Below, piece after piece: positions 55,327 through 64,000 of a stretch of 64,000 bases of DNA (the first letter of the stretch is position 1; every line of letters begins with the position of its first letter). The translations under genes were made by a program, and so were the position numbers. The notes beneath the pieces are model-generated. The model searched no databases, was not told where the DNA came from, and was given only the letters and a program-made list of their open reading frames with translations. Source of the stretch: Borborobacter arsenicus (lineage in GTDB: Bacteria > Pseudomonadota > Alphaproteobacteria > Rhizobiales > Rhizobiaceae); contig NZ_RKST01000008.1 of NCBI RefSeq assembly GCF_003934165.1, positions 124,001 to 188,000 of the forward strand, read 5' to 3'.

Positions 55327-55803
55327 ATGGCTGAGCTCAACTCGCTCGCAGAACTCGGAACCGTTGCCCCGGCAGCGCAGCCGGCTGCTCCCGCCCATGT
55401 CCAGAAGCTGGACAGCCTGGGTCGCGCCTATGCCACCGGCAAGCGCAAGGACGCTATCGCTCGCGTCTGGGTCAAGCCCGGCTCCGGCAAGATCATCGTC
55501 AACGACAAGGAATTCTCGGCTTACTTCGCGCGCCCGGTGCTGCAGATGATCCTGAAGCAGCCGATCGTGGCGTCCAACCGTGAAGGCCAGTTCGACATCG
55601 TTGCCACCGTCGTCGGCGGCGGGCTTTCGGGCCAGGCCGGTGCCGTTCGCCACGGTATTTCCAAGGCGCTGACCTATTACGAGCCGGGCCTGCGTAGCGT
55701 GCTCAAGAAGGGCGGCTTCCTGACCCGCGACAGCCGCACCGTCGAGCGCAAGAAGTACGGCCGGGCCAAGGCTCGCCGCAGCTTCCAGTTCTCGAAGCGC
55801 TAA
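55327..55803 (+). CDS. rpsI: 30S ribosomal protein S9
   Basis: Small-subunit protein, 158 residues. An alanine-rich N-terminal extension of about 35 residues, common in alphaproteobacteria, precedes the conserved core: [36 protein letters not shown] and the C-terminal [10 protein letters not shown], whose final Lys-Arg reaches the P site. The ATG is 2 bp after the rplM stop, so translation is coupled. A terminator follows 31 bp after the stop codon. Confidence 0.98.
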   Translation: MAELNSLAELGTVAPAAQPAAPAHVQKLDSLGRAYATGKRKDAIARVWVKPGSGKIIVNDKEFSAYFARPVLQMILKQPIVASNREGQFDIVATVVGGGLSGQAGAVRHGISKALTYYEPGLRSVLKKGGFLTRDSRTVERKKYGRAKARRSFQFSKR

Positions 55804-55834
55804 GCAGCGACCGTCTGCTCACTCGCATACAAAT

Positions 55835-55862
55835 AAAAAGGCCGCCTTCGGGCGGCCTTTTT
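55835..55862 (+). terminator. Rho-independent terminator of rplM-rpsI
   Basis: AAAAAGGCCGCC (55835-55846) / GGCGGCCTTTTT (55851-55862) with a TTCG tetraloop. The A and T tails would also stop the convergent GDPD transcript. Confidence 0.96.
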
Positions 55863-55882
55863 CATGGAACTCGGCCCAGAGG

Positions 55883-56905
55883 TCAGTTGGTCAGATCATA
55901 GGGAACGCGATAGCCATTTACGGTCAGCCAGTCGAGGGCCGCTTCCGGCTCGTCCGTCTGGATCATGGTTACGCCCTGCTCGGCCCAAAAGCCGTAGGTT
56001 TCCTCCGGAAAGCTGGCCAGCACTGCCAGTTCATCGCCACGCCCGCCCGCCAGCATGCCGCCGGGCTTGTTGACGATGGAAAATGTATTGACCCACAGAT
56101 GCCAGTCACCGCGAACCGCCGCCGCCCGCGCGCGTGCATTGAACAAGGCCCCATTCGCACGGACCATTTCTTGTCCGTCGCCACGCCAGACGATCAATTC
56201 CGCTGCATCGGCCGAGAGGCCGCTGGACGCAGCTTCCATGAAACGGGCCTCCTTAACGGCATCGTCCGCCAGGATCGGCATGAAGTGCGCCCCCTCGCCG
56301 ACCTTGCTCATCACCATCTTCATTTCGGCGATCTTGGCGCTGCTCCACAGATTTTGCTTGATCACCACCTGCCGTTCCATGCCGAGATCACGGGCGACCG
56401 CGACGATTTCAGGCAGGTCGTGGACATCAAGCTTGTTGTCCACATTCACCATGATCCGTCCCCTCGCCGCCTCCAGCATCTCGCGGAAGGTGGGCACCGT
56501 CTCATCCGTCGCTACCCCCGAGCCCTCGATGACGAGCCGGCAGGAGCGGATCTGCTCCAGCGAGTATTTGATCACCTCGCCCTTGCAGGTGGTGGTGCGA
56601 TCGAGCCAGCTGTCATGCATAATGATCAGCGCACCATCGCCGGTCCTGCGGACATCGACCTCCACCATCTCGATACCGAGATCGATCGAGTGGTGGATCG
56701 CGGCCAATGAGTTCTCGGCGCGGCGAACGAGACCACCCTGTTTCCAGCCGGCCCGGTGGGCGACGATCATGACATGGTCGCGCCACTGATTGGCGTTTTC
56801 GAAGCGTTCGATGATCTGCGCAATGTCAGAGCCTTGGGCCGACACGGGCGCGACCGCCTGCCCGAGAAAAGCCAGAAGGGCAGCGCCCAGAGTAACATTG
56901 CGCAT
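55883..56905 (-). CDS. Exported glycerophosphodiester phosphodiesterase family protein
   Basis: A 340-residue protein with signal peptide (cleavage likely after VSAQ, about residue 24). The GDPD domain shows VAHRAGWKQGGLVRRAENSLAA with the first catalytic His, EMVEVDVRRTGDGALII with the metal-binding Glu/Asp, and MHDSWLDRTT with the second His. It probably releases glycerol 3-phosphate from glycerophosphodiesters in the periplasm. It is convergent with rpsI. Confidence 0.9.
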   Translation of the reverse strand: MRNVTLGAALLAFLGQAVAPVSAQGSDIAQIIERFENANQWRDHVMIVAHRAGWKQGGLVRRAENSLAAIHHSIDLGIEMVEVDVRRTGDGALIIMHDSWLDRTTTCKGEVIKYSLEQIRSCRLVIEGSGVATDETVPTFREMLEAARGRIMVNVDNKLDVHDLPEIVAVARDLGMERQVVIKQNLWSSAKIAEMKMVMSKVGEGAHFMPILADDAVKEARFMEAASSGLSADAAELIVWRGDGQEMVRANGALFNARARAAAVRGDWHLWVNTFSIVNKPGGMLAGGRGDELAVLASFPEETYGFWAEQGVTMIQTDEPEAALDWLTVNGYRVPYDLTN

Positions 56906-57163
56906 GAGAATCGTTCCCTCGCCGATGTGACGCGCGAGGAAATAGCTTGTGCCTGTGACGGCTAAGTGAATGGAGCCGGCTAGGAAACCTTATCACGCCG
57001 ACGCTATGGCGCCGCACTTGTACTCAAGCAATATTGTCCGCGCCACGGTAGTCCACATTTCATCCGGAGATGATATAGAGCCGAAGAAATCCGGTTCTCA
57101 CTCGCCTGGCGGCAATTCCAAGCTGCTCGACCTCCCCTGTCAGCCCTGTTTTAGGAAATCGCG

Positions 57164-58120
57164 ATGCCTGCACATTCCATCGACCATGCCTTCATGGCCA
57201 ACAGGAACACCGGCCGCTCCAGCGACCCGACCTATGCGGGCGCGCTGTCCTTCATGCGCCGCCGTTACACCAAGAGCTTGAAGGGTACCGATGCGGTTGT
57301 CTGGGGCATTCCGTTTGACGCCGCCGTCACCAATCGATCAGGCGCGCGCTTCGGCCCGCAGGCAATCCGGCGCGCCTCGGCGATCTTCGACTGCGACCCG
57401 CAATATCCCTTCCATCTCGACCTGTTCGACCAGCTTGGCGTGATCGACTATGGCGATTGCCTGCTCGACAGCGGCAATCATCAAAAGACACCGGGGGCGA
57501 TCGAGCGTGAGGCGTCGAAAATCCTGAAATCAGGAGCCTTCCTGCTTACTCTTGGCGGCGATCACTTCGTCACCTGGCCGGTGCTCAAGGCACATGCGGC
57601 AATCCATGGGCCGCTGGCTATGGTGCAGTTCGATGCGCATCAGGACACCTGGCCCGATGACGGCAAGCGCATCGACCATGGCTCCTTTGTCGCCCGCGCG
57701 GTGCGCGAAGGCGTCATCGACCCCGATCGCTCGATCCAGATCGGTATCCGGACCCATGCGCCAGACACGTTCGGTATCAAGATACTCTACGGCCATGAAG
57801 TGGAAGAGATGCGCGCTTCCGATATTGCCTATGCGATTGCCGAGCGCACCGGTGGCAAAAAAACCTATGTCACCTTCGATATCGACTGCCTCGACCCAGC
57901 CTATGCGCCGGGAACCGGTACGCCAGTAGCCGGAGGCCCCTCCACGGCCAAGATCCTTTCAGTGCTACGACAAATGACGCAGATCGATATTGTCGGCGCC
58001 GATGTCGTGGAGGTTGCACCAGCCTACGATCACGCCGATATTACCGCCATCGCCGGCGCGACGGTGGCCATGCACTATCTCGGGCTGCTTGCCGAGAAAA
58101 AGGCGCGTGAAACCGCCTGA
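57164..58120 (+). CDS. speB: Agmatinase / ureohydrolase family protein
   Basis: A 318-residue binuclear manganese enzyme that cleaves agmatine to putrescine and urea. Metal ligands are visible as GGDHF near residue 128, FDAHQDTW near 155, and FDIDCLDPAYAPGTGTP near 240. This set matches agmatinase more closely than arginase; guanidinobutyrase or a related ureohydrolase remains possible. Start ATG at 57164 (a second ATG 10 codons in is also possible). It is followed after 30 bp by argC on the same strand. Confidence 0.9.
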   Translation: MPAHSIDHAFMANRNTGRSSDPTYAGALSFMRRRYTKSLKGTDAVVWGIPFDAAVTNRSGARFGPQAIRRASAIFDCDPQYPFHLDLFDQLGVIDYGDCLLDSGNHQKTPGAIEREASKILKSGAFLLTLGGDHFVTWPVLKAHAAIHGPLAMVQFDAHQDTWPDDGKRIDHGSFVARAVREGVIDPDRSIQIGIRTHAPDTFGIKILYGHEVEEMRASDIAYAIAERTGGKKTYVTFDIDCLDPAYAPGTGTPVAGGPSTAKILSVLRQMTQIDIVGADVVEVAPAYDHADITAIAGATVAMHYLGLLAEKKARETA

Positions 58121-58150
58121 CGACTTGACAGAAATTACGGACGGCACGAC

Positions 58151-59089
58151 ATGAAACCGAAAATATTCATCGATGGCGAACACGGCACGACCGGTCTGCA
58201 GATTCGCGCACGCCTTGCCAAGCGCGACGACCTGGATGTGCTGTCGATCCCGGAAGCGGAGCGGCGCAACAGGGACATGCGCGCTGACTTCCTCAAATCG
58301 GCCGATATCGCCATTCTGTGCCTTCCGGACGATGCGTCGCGCGAGGCGGTGGGTATTCTGGAAGGCGTCAATTCCACCCGCGTCATCGACACATCGACCG
58401 CCCATCGCGTCAATCCCGACTGGACCTATGGCTTTGCCGAAATGGACGGCGCGCAGCGCGCCCTTATCGCCAAATCGCGGCTGGTGGCCAATCCGGGTTG
58501 TTATCCGACCGGAGCGATTGCGCTCACACGCCCGCTGGTGGCAGCCGGCATCCTGCCGGCCGACTATCCGGTCAGCGTCAATGCGGTGTCTGGCTATACG
58601 GGCGGCGGCAAGCAGATGATTGCGCAGATGGAAGACCCAGCCAATCCGGATCATATCGCATCGGCCTATTTCCTCTACGGGCTGACGCTGATGCACAAGC
58701 ATGTCGCGGAGATGAAGCAGCATGGGCTGCTTGACCGGCGGCCGATCTTCTCGCCATCCGTTGGCCGCTTCGCCCAGGGCATGATCGTGCAGGTGCCACT
58801 GCATCTTTCCGAAATGAACGGCGCGCCGTCGCTGGGTGACACCCATGCAGCGCTTGCCGCGCATTATGCCGGCCAGGACATCGTGCAGGTCGTACCGCTT
58901 GCCGAAAGCGCCAAGCTCGCGCGCATCGACCCGACCGAGCTCAACGATACCGACCTGCTCAAGCTCTATGTCTTCGGCACCGAAGGCCAGGGCCAGGTGA
59001 ATCTCGTGGCGGTCCTCGACAATCTCGGCAAAGGCGCATCGGGAGCGGCAGTGCAGAATATGGATCTGATGCTCGGCCAGGCGCATTGA
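58151..59089 (+). CDS. argC: N-acetyl-gamma-glutamyl-phosphate reductase, short form
   Basis: Third step of arginine synthesis. A 312-residue protein of the short (type 2) ArgC family found in rhizobia. Motifs: [15 protein letters not shown] near the start for NADP binding, and the active-site cysteine in [13 protein letters not shown] near residue 118. [15 protein letters not shown] is another conserved segment. It lies 30 bp downstream of speB, pairing two arginine-family genes. Its stop overlaps the TTG start of the following kinase pseudogene. Confidence 0.95.
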   Translation: MKPKIFIDGEHGTTGLQIRARLAKRDDLDVLSIPEAERRNRDMRADFLKSADIAILCLPDDASREAVGILEGVNSTRVIDTSTAHRVNPDWTYGFAEMDGAQRALIAKSRLVANPGCYPTGAIALTRPLVAAGILPADYPVSVNAVSGYTGGGKQMIAQMEDPANPDHIASAYFLYGLTLMHKHVAEMKQHGLLDRRPIFSPSVGRFAQGMIVQVPLHLSEMNGAPSLGDTHAALAAHYAGQDIVQVVPLAESAKLARIDPTELNDTDLLKLYVFGTEGQGQVNLVAVLDNLGKGASGAAVQNMDLMLGQAH

Positions 59090-59930
59090 CGCCTGCACCG
59101 CCCTTCCCCGACCAGTGGATGATTGCCGATCCCGTTCTCATCGCCGATACGTTCTCGAGTCGGATATGGAAAGTGCATCTTGATGGCGGCACCCTTGCCG
59201 TCATCAAGGACCTCAAGCCGATAAAGGACATCGAAGACGAGTTGCGCGGCGCGCATCTGCTGGAATGGCGGCGCGGTCATGGCGCAGTCCACCTGCTCGA
59301 TCGCGAGGGAAACCGCATGCTGCTCGAATATGCAGGCGAGCGACACCTATCGGATGATCTTGCGGCGTACGGCGATCAGGCCGCAACCGAAATCGCTGCC
59401 GAGGCAATGGCAAGGCTGCATGGGCCGTCAGATTATCCCGTTCCCGGCGATCTCCAACCTTTAAGGGACGCTTCGACAGCCTGTTTGCGAAAGCTGCCGC
59501 AGACCGCGAGGGCGGTCGGAACAGTCCTTATGTCGAGGCAGCGGTAATTGCCGAGCGGCTGCTTGCGAACCAGCGCGATGTGCGACCGCTTCATGGTGAC
59601 CTGCATCATGAAAACATCATGCATGGGCCGCGCGGATGGCTGACAATCGATCCGAAAGGCGTCCTCGGCGACACCTGTTTCGATGCCGCAAACCTGTTCT
59701 ACAACCCGCTCGAGCGCACCGATCTTTGTCTCGATCCCGAGCGCATAGCCTTCATGGCCGAAACCTTCGCTCGCACGCTTGGCCGGAACGTGCCGGCCAT
59801 TCTCGACCATGCCATAGCCTATGGTTGCCTCTCGGCTGCATGGCATGCAGAAGACAGCAATTCAGTCGATGAAGAGCGCGAGCTTTCCGTCGCACGCGCC
59901 ATTTGCGCGGTCAGGCGCCTCAGCGCGTAA
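59086..59930 (+). pseudogene. Frameshifted APH-type (streptomycin/hydroxyurea kinase-like) phosphotransferase
   Basis: Two adjacent frames make one recognisable aminoglycoside/hydroxyurea-type small-molecule kinase of about 280 residues. The first frame (59086-59547) carries the N-lobe: TFSSRIWKVHLDGG, AVIKDLKP with the ATP lysine, and MARLHGPSDYP. It then runs into unrelated sequence. The second frame, entered one base back at 59463, continues naturally as GRFDSLFAKAAADREGG, then the catalytic RPLHGDLHHENIM and LTIDPKGVLGD metal motif, to the stop at 59930. Restoring one A near TTTAAGGG joins them without loss. So this is a one-base deletion, a sequencing error, or much less likely programmed slippage. 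It starts with TTG overlapping argC and overlaps the COX15 gene by 11 bp. Confidence 0.85.
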
Positions 59931-61014
59931 CCGCGATCTCGGTCGGCAGCGGATAAGCGCCCTTGGTGCCGCGCCAGTGAGCGGCGGCAAAGCCCAGAAC
60001 CACCAGTGCGAAACCCTGATGCAGCAACGCCCAATGCAAGGGCACCTGCATCAACAGTGTGGCGACGCCGATTGCCGCCTGCACGAGCACCAGGTGGAAA
60101 AGCACAAGTGCGCGCCTGCCATGCGTGGTGCCGGGCTGGCGCCGGCGCACCGCAATCATGTGCCAGAGTGCCAGGGCGAAAAGCACATAGGCGCCGATGC
60201 GATGAATGAACTGGACCGTCTTGGGATTTTCGAAGAAATTGTGCCAAATGGGATCGATGACCAGTAGGCCTCCCGGCACCATAGCGCCGTCCATGAGCGG
60301 CCAGGTGTTATAGCTCAAACCGGCATTCAGGCCGGCAACCAGGCCGCCAAGGAAAATCTGGAAGAGCGAGAAAAATACGATCAGGCCGGCGATGCGCTGC
60401 GTGTCGCGATCGGCCGCGGGCTCGGAATGCGGCGCCAACCCGCGCGCTACCACCATGGTGGCGGCAAAGATCAGCACCGCGATGGTTAGATGTGTCGCCA
60501 GCCGATACTGGCTGACATCGGTGCGCTCGACCAGCCCCGACGACACCATCCACCAGCCGACCGCACCCTGCAGACCGCCAAGCGCCAGGATGCCGACGAG
60601 CTTGGGGCTCAAGCCGCGCTCGACACGTCCGGTGACCCAGAAAAACAGCAGCGGCAGCGCAAAGACGAAACCGACCCCGCGCGCAAGGATGCGGTGCGCC
60701 CATTCCCACCAGAAGATGGTCTTGAATTCCTCAAGACTCATGCCCTTGTTGATCTGCTGGTATTGCGGAATCTGCCGGTATTTATCGAATTCCTCGTGCC
60801 ATTCCGCCTCTGAAAGCGGCGGCACGACGCCGTGGATCGGCTTCCATTCAGTAATCGATAGGCCGGAATCGGTAAGCCGCGTCGCTCCACCCACGACCAC
60901 CAGGGCAAACAGCACCAGAAGCACGACATAGAGCCACCCGCGTAAAAGCGCACGATCGCGCAGCTGCTTGTCGTGCAGCGCAAGCGGAGTATCGGCATTG
61001 ACGGTGGCAACCAT
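59920..61014 (-). CDS. ctaA: Heme A synthase (COX15/CtaA)
   Basis: Oxidises the heme O methyl group to make heme A for aa3-type cytochrome oxidase. A 364-residue inner-membrane protein with about eight helices and conserved heme-ligand histidines in [30 protein letters not shown] and [24 protein letters not shown] is the family start motif. The ATG at 61014 ([10 protein letters not shown]) gives the expected N-terminus; the frame is open for 68 more codons. It is divergent from a DUF2842 gene and convergent with the frameshifted kinase. Confidence 0.93.
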   Translation of the reverse strand: MVATVNADTPLALHDKQLRDRALLRGWLYVVLLVLFALVVVGGATRLTDSGLSITEWKPIHGVVPPLSEAEWHEEFDKYRQIPQYQQINKGMSLEEFKTIFWWEWAHRILARGVGFVFALPLLFFWVTGRVERGLSPKLVGILALGGLQGAVGWWMVSSGLVERTDVSQYRLATHLTIAVLIFAATMVVARGLAPHSEPAADRDTQRIAGLIVFFSLFQIFLGGLVAGLNAGLSYNTWPLMDGAMVPGGLLVIDPIWHNFFENPKTVQFIHRIGAYVLFALALWHMIAVRRRQPGTTHGRRALVLFHLVLVQAAIGVATLLMQVPLHWALLHQGFALVVLGFAAAHWRGTKGAYPLPTEIAVTR

Positions 61015-61159
61015 GGTCTTCGCATTCCCAAATTCGCGCCGATTGGTGGACCATAGACGCCGTGGTGGCAAGCCAGCAAGGCGCGCGACACGCCGTCGCG
61101 CTTTGCCGGGCTTGAATGAGCCGGCTTGCACGGATGGAGCGGAAAGCATAGGAAGCGCC

Positions 61160-61378
61160 ATGCCCATCCGTCTCAAGAAGCTTATCGGAACCGTCCTGCT
61201 GATCGTGCTGGTGATCACCTATGCGGTGGTCGCTACCATCGTGGCGGTGGCGCAACTGGCTGAGTCAGGCCCGCTTGCGCATTTCCTGTTCTTCCTGCTT
61301 AGCGGACTGCTTTGGATCCTGCCGGCCATGGGTATCATCAAATGGCTGATCCTGGAGCGGAAGCCTACAAAACCCTGA
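61160..61378 (+). CDS. DUF2842 family small membrane protein
   Basis: A 72-residue protein with two hydrophobic helices (about residues 10-30 and 42-62) and a basic C-terminus (ERKPTKP). It matches DUF2842, found almost only in alphaproteobacteria; function unknown. AGGAAG precedes the ATG at 61160. It is divergent from ctaA with 145 bp between starts, and in related genomes the pair is often together, hinting at a respiratory or assembly role (inference). Confidence 0.87.
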   Translation: MPIRLKKLIGTVLLIVLVITYAVVATIVAVAQLAESGPLAHFLFFLLSGLLWILPAMGIIKWLILERKPTKP

Positions 61379-61382
61379 ACGA

Positions 61383-61568
61383 TCAGGATTTCTTCTTTTC
61401 CGGAAGGCCCTTGCGCTTCGTTTCGGCGAATTCCTCAAGCTGCTTTTCACTCATGGAGTCATACATCTCCTTCGATGCACCCTTGAGCTCGCTCTTCTTC
61501 GTGTCGCCGCGCTTGGCCGAAAGGGCTGCCCCGGCGGCCTTTTGCTGGGCTTTGGATATTGCAGGCAT
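61383..61568 (-). CDS. DUF3008 family small basic protein
   Basis: A 61-residue, Lys/Ala-rich hydrophilic protein matching DUF3008: MPAISKAQQKAAGAALSAKR at the start, then ELKGASKEMYDSMSEKQLEEFA and a KRKGLPEKKKS end. Function unknown; the composition suggests a nucleic-acid-associated or stress protein. Of two ATGs (61574, 61568) the inner one has correct spacing from AAGGAG. It is convergent with the DUF2842 gene. Confidence 0.88.
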   Translation of the reverse strand: MPAISKAQQKAAGAALSAKRGDTKKSELKGASKEMYDSMSEKQLEEFAETKRKGLPEKKKS

Positions 61569-61621
61569 GACCATTTCTCCTTTCGCAAGAAACGTCGTGC
61601 ATCTGCGGATGTTCCCTGCGC

Positions 61622-62422
61622 TCAGGCGATCGACAGACCGAACCCTTGCATCAGCCGGCGGGTTGGAAAATCGGCCTTGCCGCTGGTGAACACAGCCAGA
61701 TCCTTTTCGCCTGAAGATGGATTGGCTTCTTCTCTGTTCTCCTTTGCTCCGATGAGTGACAGCGCGCGCCGGGCTATCGCCTCCGCCGGGTCCAGCCAGT
61801 CCACCGGCCAGGGCGCCGTCTTGCGCATGCGGTTGACCAGGAAAGGATAGTGCGTACAGGCAAGCACGACGATATCGGTGCGCCGCCCCTCATGCTCCAC
61901 GAAACAGGGGGTGATCTCCGCCCTCACCGCGTCTTCATTGACGAAGCCGTCGCGCATGTAGATTTCGGCCAAACCGGCAAGTCGATCGCTGCCGATGAGG
62001 CGGACATGGCACTTCGTCGCCCATTGCCGGATCAGGTCGCGGGTATATTGGCGCTTGACCGTACCGGGGGTGGCCAGGACCGACACCAGGCCTGAGCGAG
62101 TCCGCTCCGCCGCCGGCTTTATCGCCGGCACGGTGCCGACGAAAGGATGGCCGGGAAAGGCCTCGCGCAGCGCGTCGATCACCAGTGTGGATGCGGTGTT
62201 GCAGGCAATCACGGAGATTTCCGGCTGGAAGCGGTCAAGCAGCCTGCCGAACAGATTGAGGATATGCCCTCGCAAGCCCGGCTCGTCCCAGGCGCCGTAG
62301 GGAAAGGCCGCATCGTCGGCGACATAGACGAAGCGCCGGTCCGGCATGAGCACGCGCGCCTCTCGAAGCACTGTGAGGCCGCCGATGCCCGAATCGAACA
62401 CCAGCACCGGACGCTCACTCAT
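61622..62422 (-). CDS. murI: Glutamate racemase
   Basis: Supplies D-glutamate for peptidoglycan. A 266-residue cofactor-independent racemase: [14 protein letters not shown] at residues 10-23, the first catalytic cysteine in IACNTAST near 72, and the second in LACTHYPFL near 190. Its start overlaps the stop of the upstream methyltransferase gene by 8 bp, so the two are coupled. Confidence 0.95.
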   Translation of the reverse strand: MSERPVLVFDSGIGGLTVLREARVLMPDRRFVYVADDAAFPYGAWDEPGLRGHILNLFGRLLDRFQPEISVIACNTASTLVIDALREAFPGHPFVGTVPAIKPAAERTRSGLVSVLATPGTVKRQYTRDLIRQWATKCHVRLIGSDRLAGLAEIYMRDGFVNEDAVRAEITPCFVEHEGRRTDIVVLACTHYPFLVNRMRKTAPWPVDWLDPAEAIARRALSLIGAKENREEANPSSGEKDLAVFTSGKADFPTRRLMQGFGLSIA

Positions 62423-63281
62423 TTACGTCATTCCCCGCATCGCCCTCACCATGGATAATTCGATCGGCCATGGCCTTGCGGTCGGGATAGGCCGACCCAC
62501 GCGGCTGCTTTGGCGAAAAATAGTCGAGCGAGGACAATATTCCGCGCAGCAGCTTGATCTCCTTTACCGTAAAGCCCGGGCGGGTCAGCACTGCGCGCAC
62601 ATTGTCGAGCATTTTTGGCTTTTTGGAGGGCGGCCGGAAATAGCCGCGCACATCAAGTGCCGCCTCCAGATGGTCCAGGAAACCGTGGAGGTGCTCTTTC
62701 GAGGCTGGCGTCAATTCCGGACCGGAAAAAGCCGTATCGGTTTCGGATTCCAGCCCTGACTTCATCCATTCATAGGACATCAGCAGGACGGCCTGGGCGA
62801 TGTTCAGCGAGGCAAAAGCCGGATTGACGGGGAATGTGACGATCTCGTCGGCAAGGCTGATCTCTTCGTTCGACAAGCCGAACCGTTCGCGGCCAAACAT
62901 GATGCCGACCCGCTGGCCGCCGGCATGGCGGGCGTGCAACTGGCGCCCGGACTCCACCGGGCCGCGCACGGGCTTGAAACCGTCGCGCGGTCGTGCCGTG
63001 GTGGCAACCACAAAATTGAGGTCGGTCAGGGCGGAAGGCAGATCATCGAAGACCACGACACCATCGATGACGTGGTCGGCCTTGCTGGCCGCCGCCCTCG
63101 CCTTTTCGCTCGGCCAGCCGTCGCGCGGCGTCACCAGCCGCAATTCCGAAAGACCGAAATTGGCCATGGCGCGCGCCACCATGCCGATATTTTCGCCAAG
63201 CTGCGGCTCGACGAGAATGACCGCCGGTCCCTCCGCAATCATCGGGTTATCGCGATTTGTGCCTGCCATGTCCGCAACCAT
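62415..63281 (-). CDS. TrmH/TrmJ-type RNA 2'-O-methyltransferase (SPOUT)
   Basis: A 288-residue SPOUT methyltransferase. The SAM-knot motifs are visible: [22 protein letters not shown] near residue 25, [14 protein letters not shown] near residue 130, and [19 protein letters not shown] near 155. A 100-residue helical C-terminal extension, as in TrmJ, follows. TrmJ methylates position 32 of tRNAs; the exact target here is inferred. Alternative ATGs exist at 63305 and 63269; 63281 has AGG at reasonable spacing. Forms an operon with murI (8-bp overlap). Confidence 0.9.
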   Translation of the reverse strand: MVADMAGTNRDNPMIAEGPAVILVEPQLGENIGMVARAMANFGLSELRLVTPRDGWPSEKARAAASKADHVIDGVVVFDDLPSALTDLNFVVATTARPRDGFKPVRGPVESGRQLHARHAGGQRVGIMFGRERFGLSNEEISLADEIVTFPVNPAFASLNIAQAVLLMSYEWMKSGLESETDTAFSGPELTPASKEHLHGFLDHLEAALDVRGYFRPPSKKPKMLDNVRAVLTRPGFTVKEIKLLRGILSSLDYFSPKQPRGSAYPDRKAMADRIIHGEGDAGNDVNE

Positions 63282-63443
63282 TTTTGCCTGGCGGCTTCCT
63301 CGCACAGTTCGCTATGAAACAAAACCGGACAGAGTCCCAATTCGTAGTGTTTGCGCACCGTTTGAGGCTTTGCTATACGGGCCTCAACTTCCAGCAGGGC
63401 CTGCGGAACAGCTCGGTTTCCTTTCCAGAATGAGGCACTTTTT

Positions 63444-64000
63444 ATGACCAAGATCAAGGTGGCCAATCCGGTCGTTGAACTCGACGGCGATGAGATGACC
63501 CGTATCATCTGGCAGTTCATCAAGGACAAGCTGATCCATCCCTATCTCGACATCGACCTGAAATATTACGACCTTGGCGTGGAACATCGCGATGCCACAA
63601 ATGATCAGGTCACCATCGATGCAGCCAATGCGATCAAGCAGTATGGCGTCGGCGTAAAATGCGCCACCATTACCCCGGACGAAGCCCGCGTTGAGGAATT
63701 CGGCCTCAAGAAGATGTGGAAGTCGCCCAACGGCACCATCCGCAACATTTTGGGCGGAACCATCTTCCGCGAGCCTATCATCATGAAGAACGTACCGCGC
63801 CTGGTGCCCGGCTGGACCCAGCCGATCATCGTCGGTCGCCACGCCTTCGGCGACCAGTACAAGGCCACCGACTTCAGGTATCCGGGCAAGGGCAAGCTTT
63901 CGATCAAGTTCGTTGGCGATGACGGCCAAACCATCGAACATGAAGTGTTCGACGCGCCGGGCGCCGGCGTTGCCATGGCCATGTACAATCTCGACGAATC
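63444..64000 (+). CDS. icd: NADP-dependent isocitrate dehydrogenase, 3'-truncated by window edge
   Basis: TCA-cycle enzyme converting isocitrate to 2-oxoglutarate. The first 185 residues of about 405 are present. Motifs fit the eukaryote-like homodimeric NADP-IDH type found in rhizobia: [35 protein letters not shown] (substrate-binding Ser and Asn region), and [22 protein letters not shown]. The ATG at 63444 follows GAGG. It is divergent from the TrmJ-type gene. The frame is open at base 64000. Confidence 0.96.
   Translation, partial: MTKIKVANPVVELDGDEMTRIIWQFIKDKLIHPYLDIDLKYYDLGVEHRDATNDQVTIDAANAIKQYGVGVKCATITPDEARVEEFGLKKMWKSPNGTIRNILGGTIFREPIIMKNVPRLVPGWTQPIIVGRHAFGDQYKATDFRYPGKGKLSIKFVGDDGQTIEHEVFDAPGAGVAMAMYNLDE

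Noticed and set aside
59455-59470. Programmed -1 ribosomal frameshift in the kinase gene
   Set aside because: The bases around the shift do not form a proper slippery heptamer in the zero frame and no downstream pseudoknot was evident. A one-base deletion is simpler.

Overview
The window is 64 kb of gene-dense, high-GC chromosome from an alphaproteobacterium of the order Hyphomicrobiales (Rhizobiales), most like Mesorhizobium/Phyllobacteriaceae. This is inferred from the gene families: a roughly 2,080-residue Growth Pole Ring (GPR/RgsE) protein, class II DAHP synthase, a short glutamyl-tRNA synthetase, argC of the short type, an adrenodoxin-type ferredoxin next to a type 2 FNR, and many rhizobial DUF proteins. 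No insertion sequence, prophage, CRISPR array or rRNA operon was seen. Both ends cut genes: a KefB/KefC-type antiporter at the left and icd at the right.

Layout. 1-6.5 kb: end of a K+/H+ antiporter, a DUF924 protein, a small XRE regulator, folP-folK (no folB between them), a DUF922 protein, the FNR/ferredoxin pair and an orphan Hpt protein. 6.7-13 kb: the giant repeat protein gpr. 13-17.1 kb: a four-gene Mla/MCE lipid transport operon. 17.2-33.9 kb: metabolic and housekeeping genes (dipeptide epimerase, an atypical SDR, malic enzyme, gltX, nadE, dgkA, a ring-opening dioxygenase homologue, a GFA protein, a diguanylate cyclase, class II DAHP synthase, glutathione reductase, rpiA, gph). 34-37.9 kb: tRNA-Val(CAC), then an accessory-looking stretch with a three-gene cassette of exported proteins (Sel1 lipoprotein, DUF1036 protein, DsbA-like thioredoxin). 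37.9-48 kb: HU, lon, csbD-like, fumC, two DoxX paralogues, and ppx-ppk. 48-54.6 kb: a small zinc-finger protein, a flavin monooxygenase and a cytochrome P450 in one run, then cupin, metY, CoA-binding, enoyl-CoA hydratase and thioesterase genes. 54.7-64 kb: rplM-rpsI, a GDPD, agmatinase, argC, a frameshifted small-molecule kinase, ctaA/COX15, two small DUF proteins, murI, a TrmJ-type methyltransferase and icd.

How the genes connect. Envelope growth and maintenance is well represented (gpr, mla, dgkA, murI, agmatinase next to a GDPD). So are redox and stress functions (gor, ferredoxin/FNR, P450, lon, csbD, polyphosphate metabolism). The ferredoxin and FNR could serve as electron donors to the P450 42 kb away, but that is inference only.

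The most interesting items are: gpr, whose coiled-coil units alternate between 29 and 36 residues (a difference of exactly one heptad), with a DnaA-box-containing promoter region; the exported Sel1/DUF1036/DsbA-like cassette beside the tRNA; the flavin monooxygenase-P450 pair of unknown substrate; a single-base frameshift in an otherwise intact APH-type kinase; an SDR lacking the catalytic Tyr and Lys; and a terminator-like hairpin in the rplM leader. All positions and motifs were read by eye; no database search was run.
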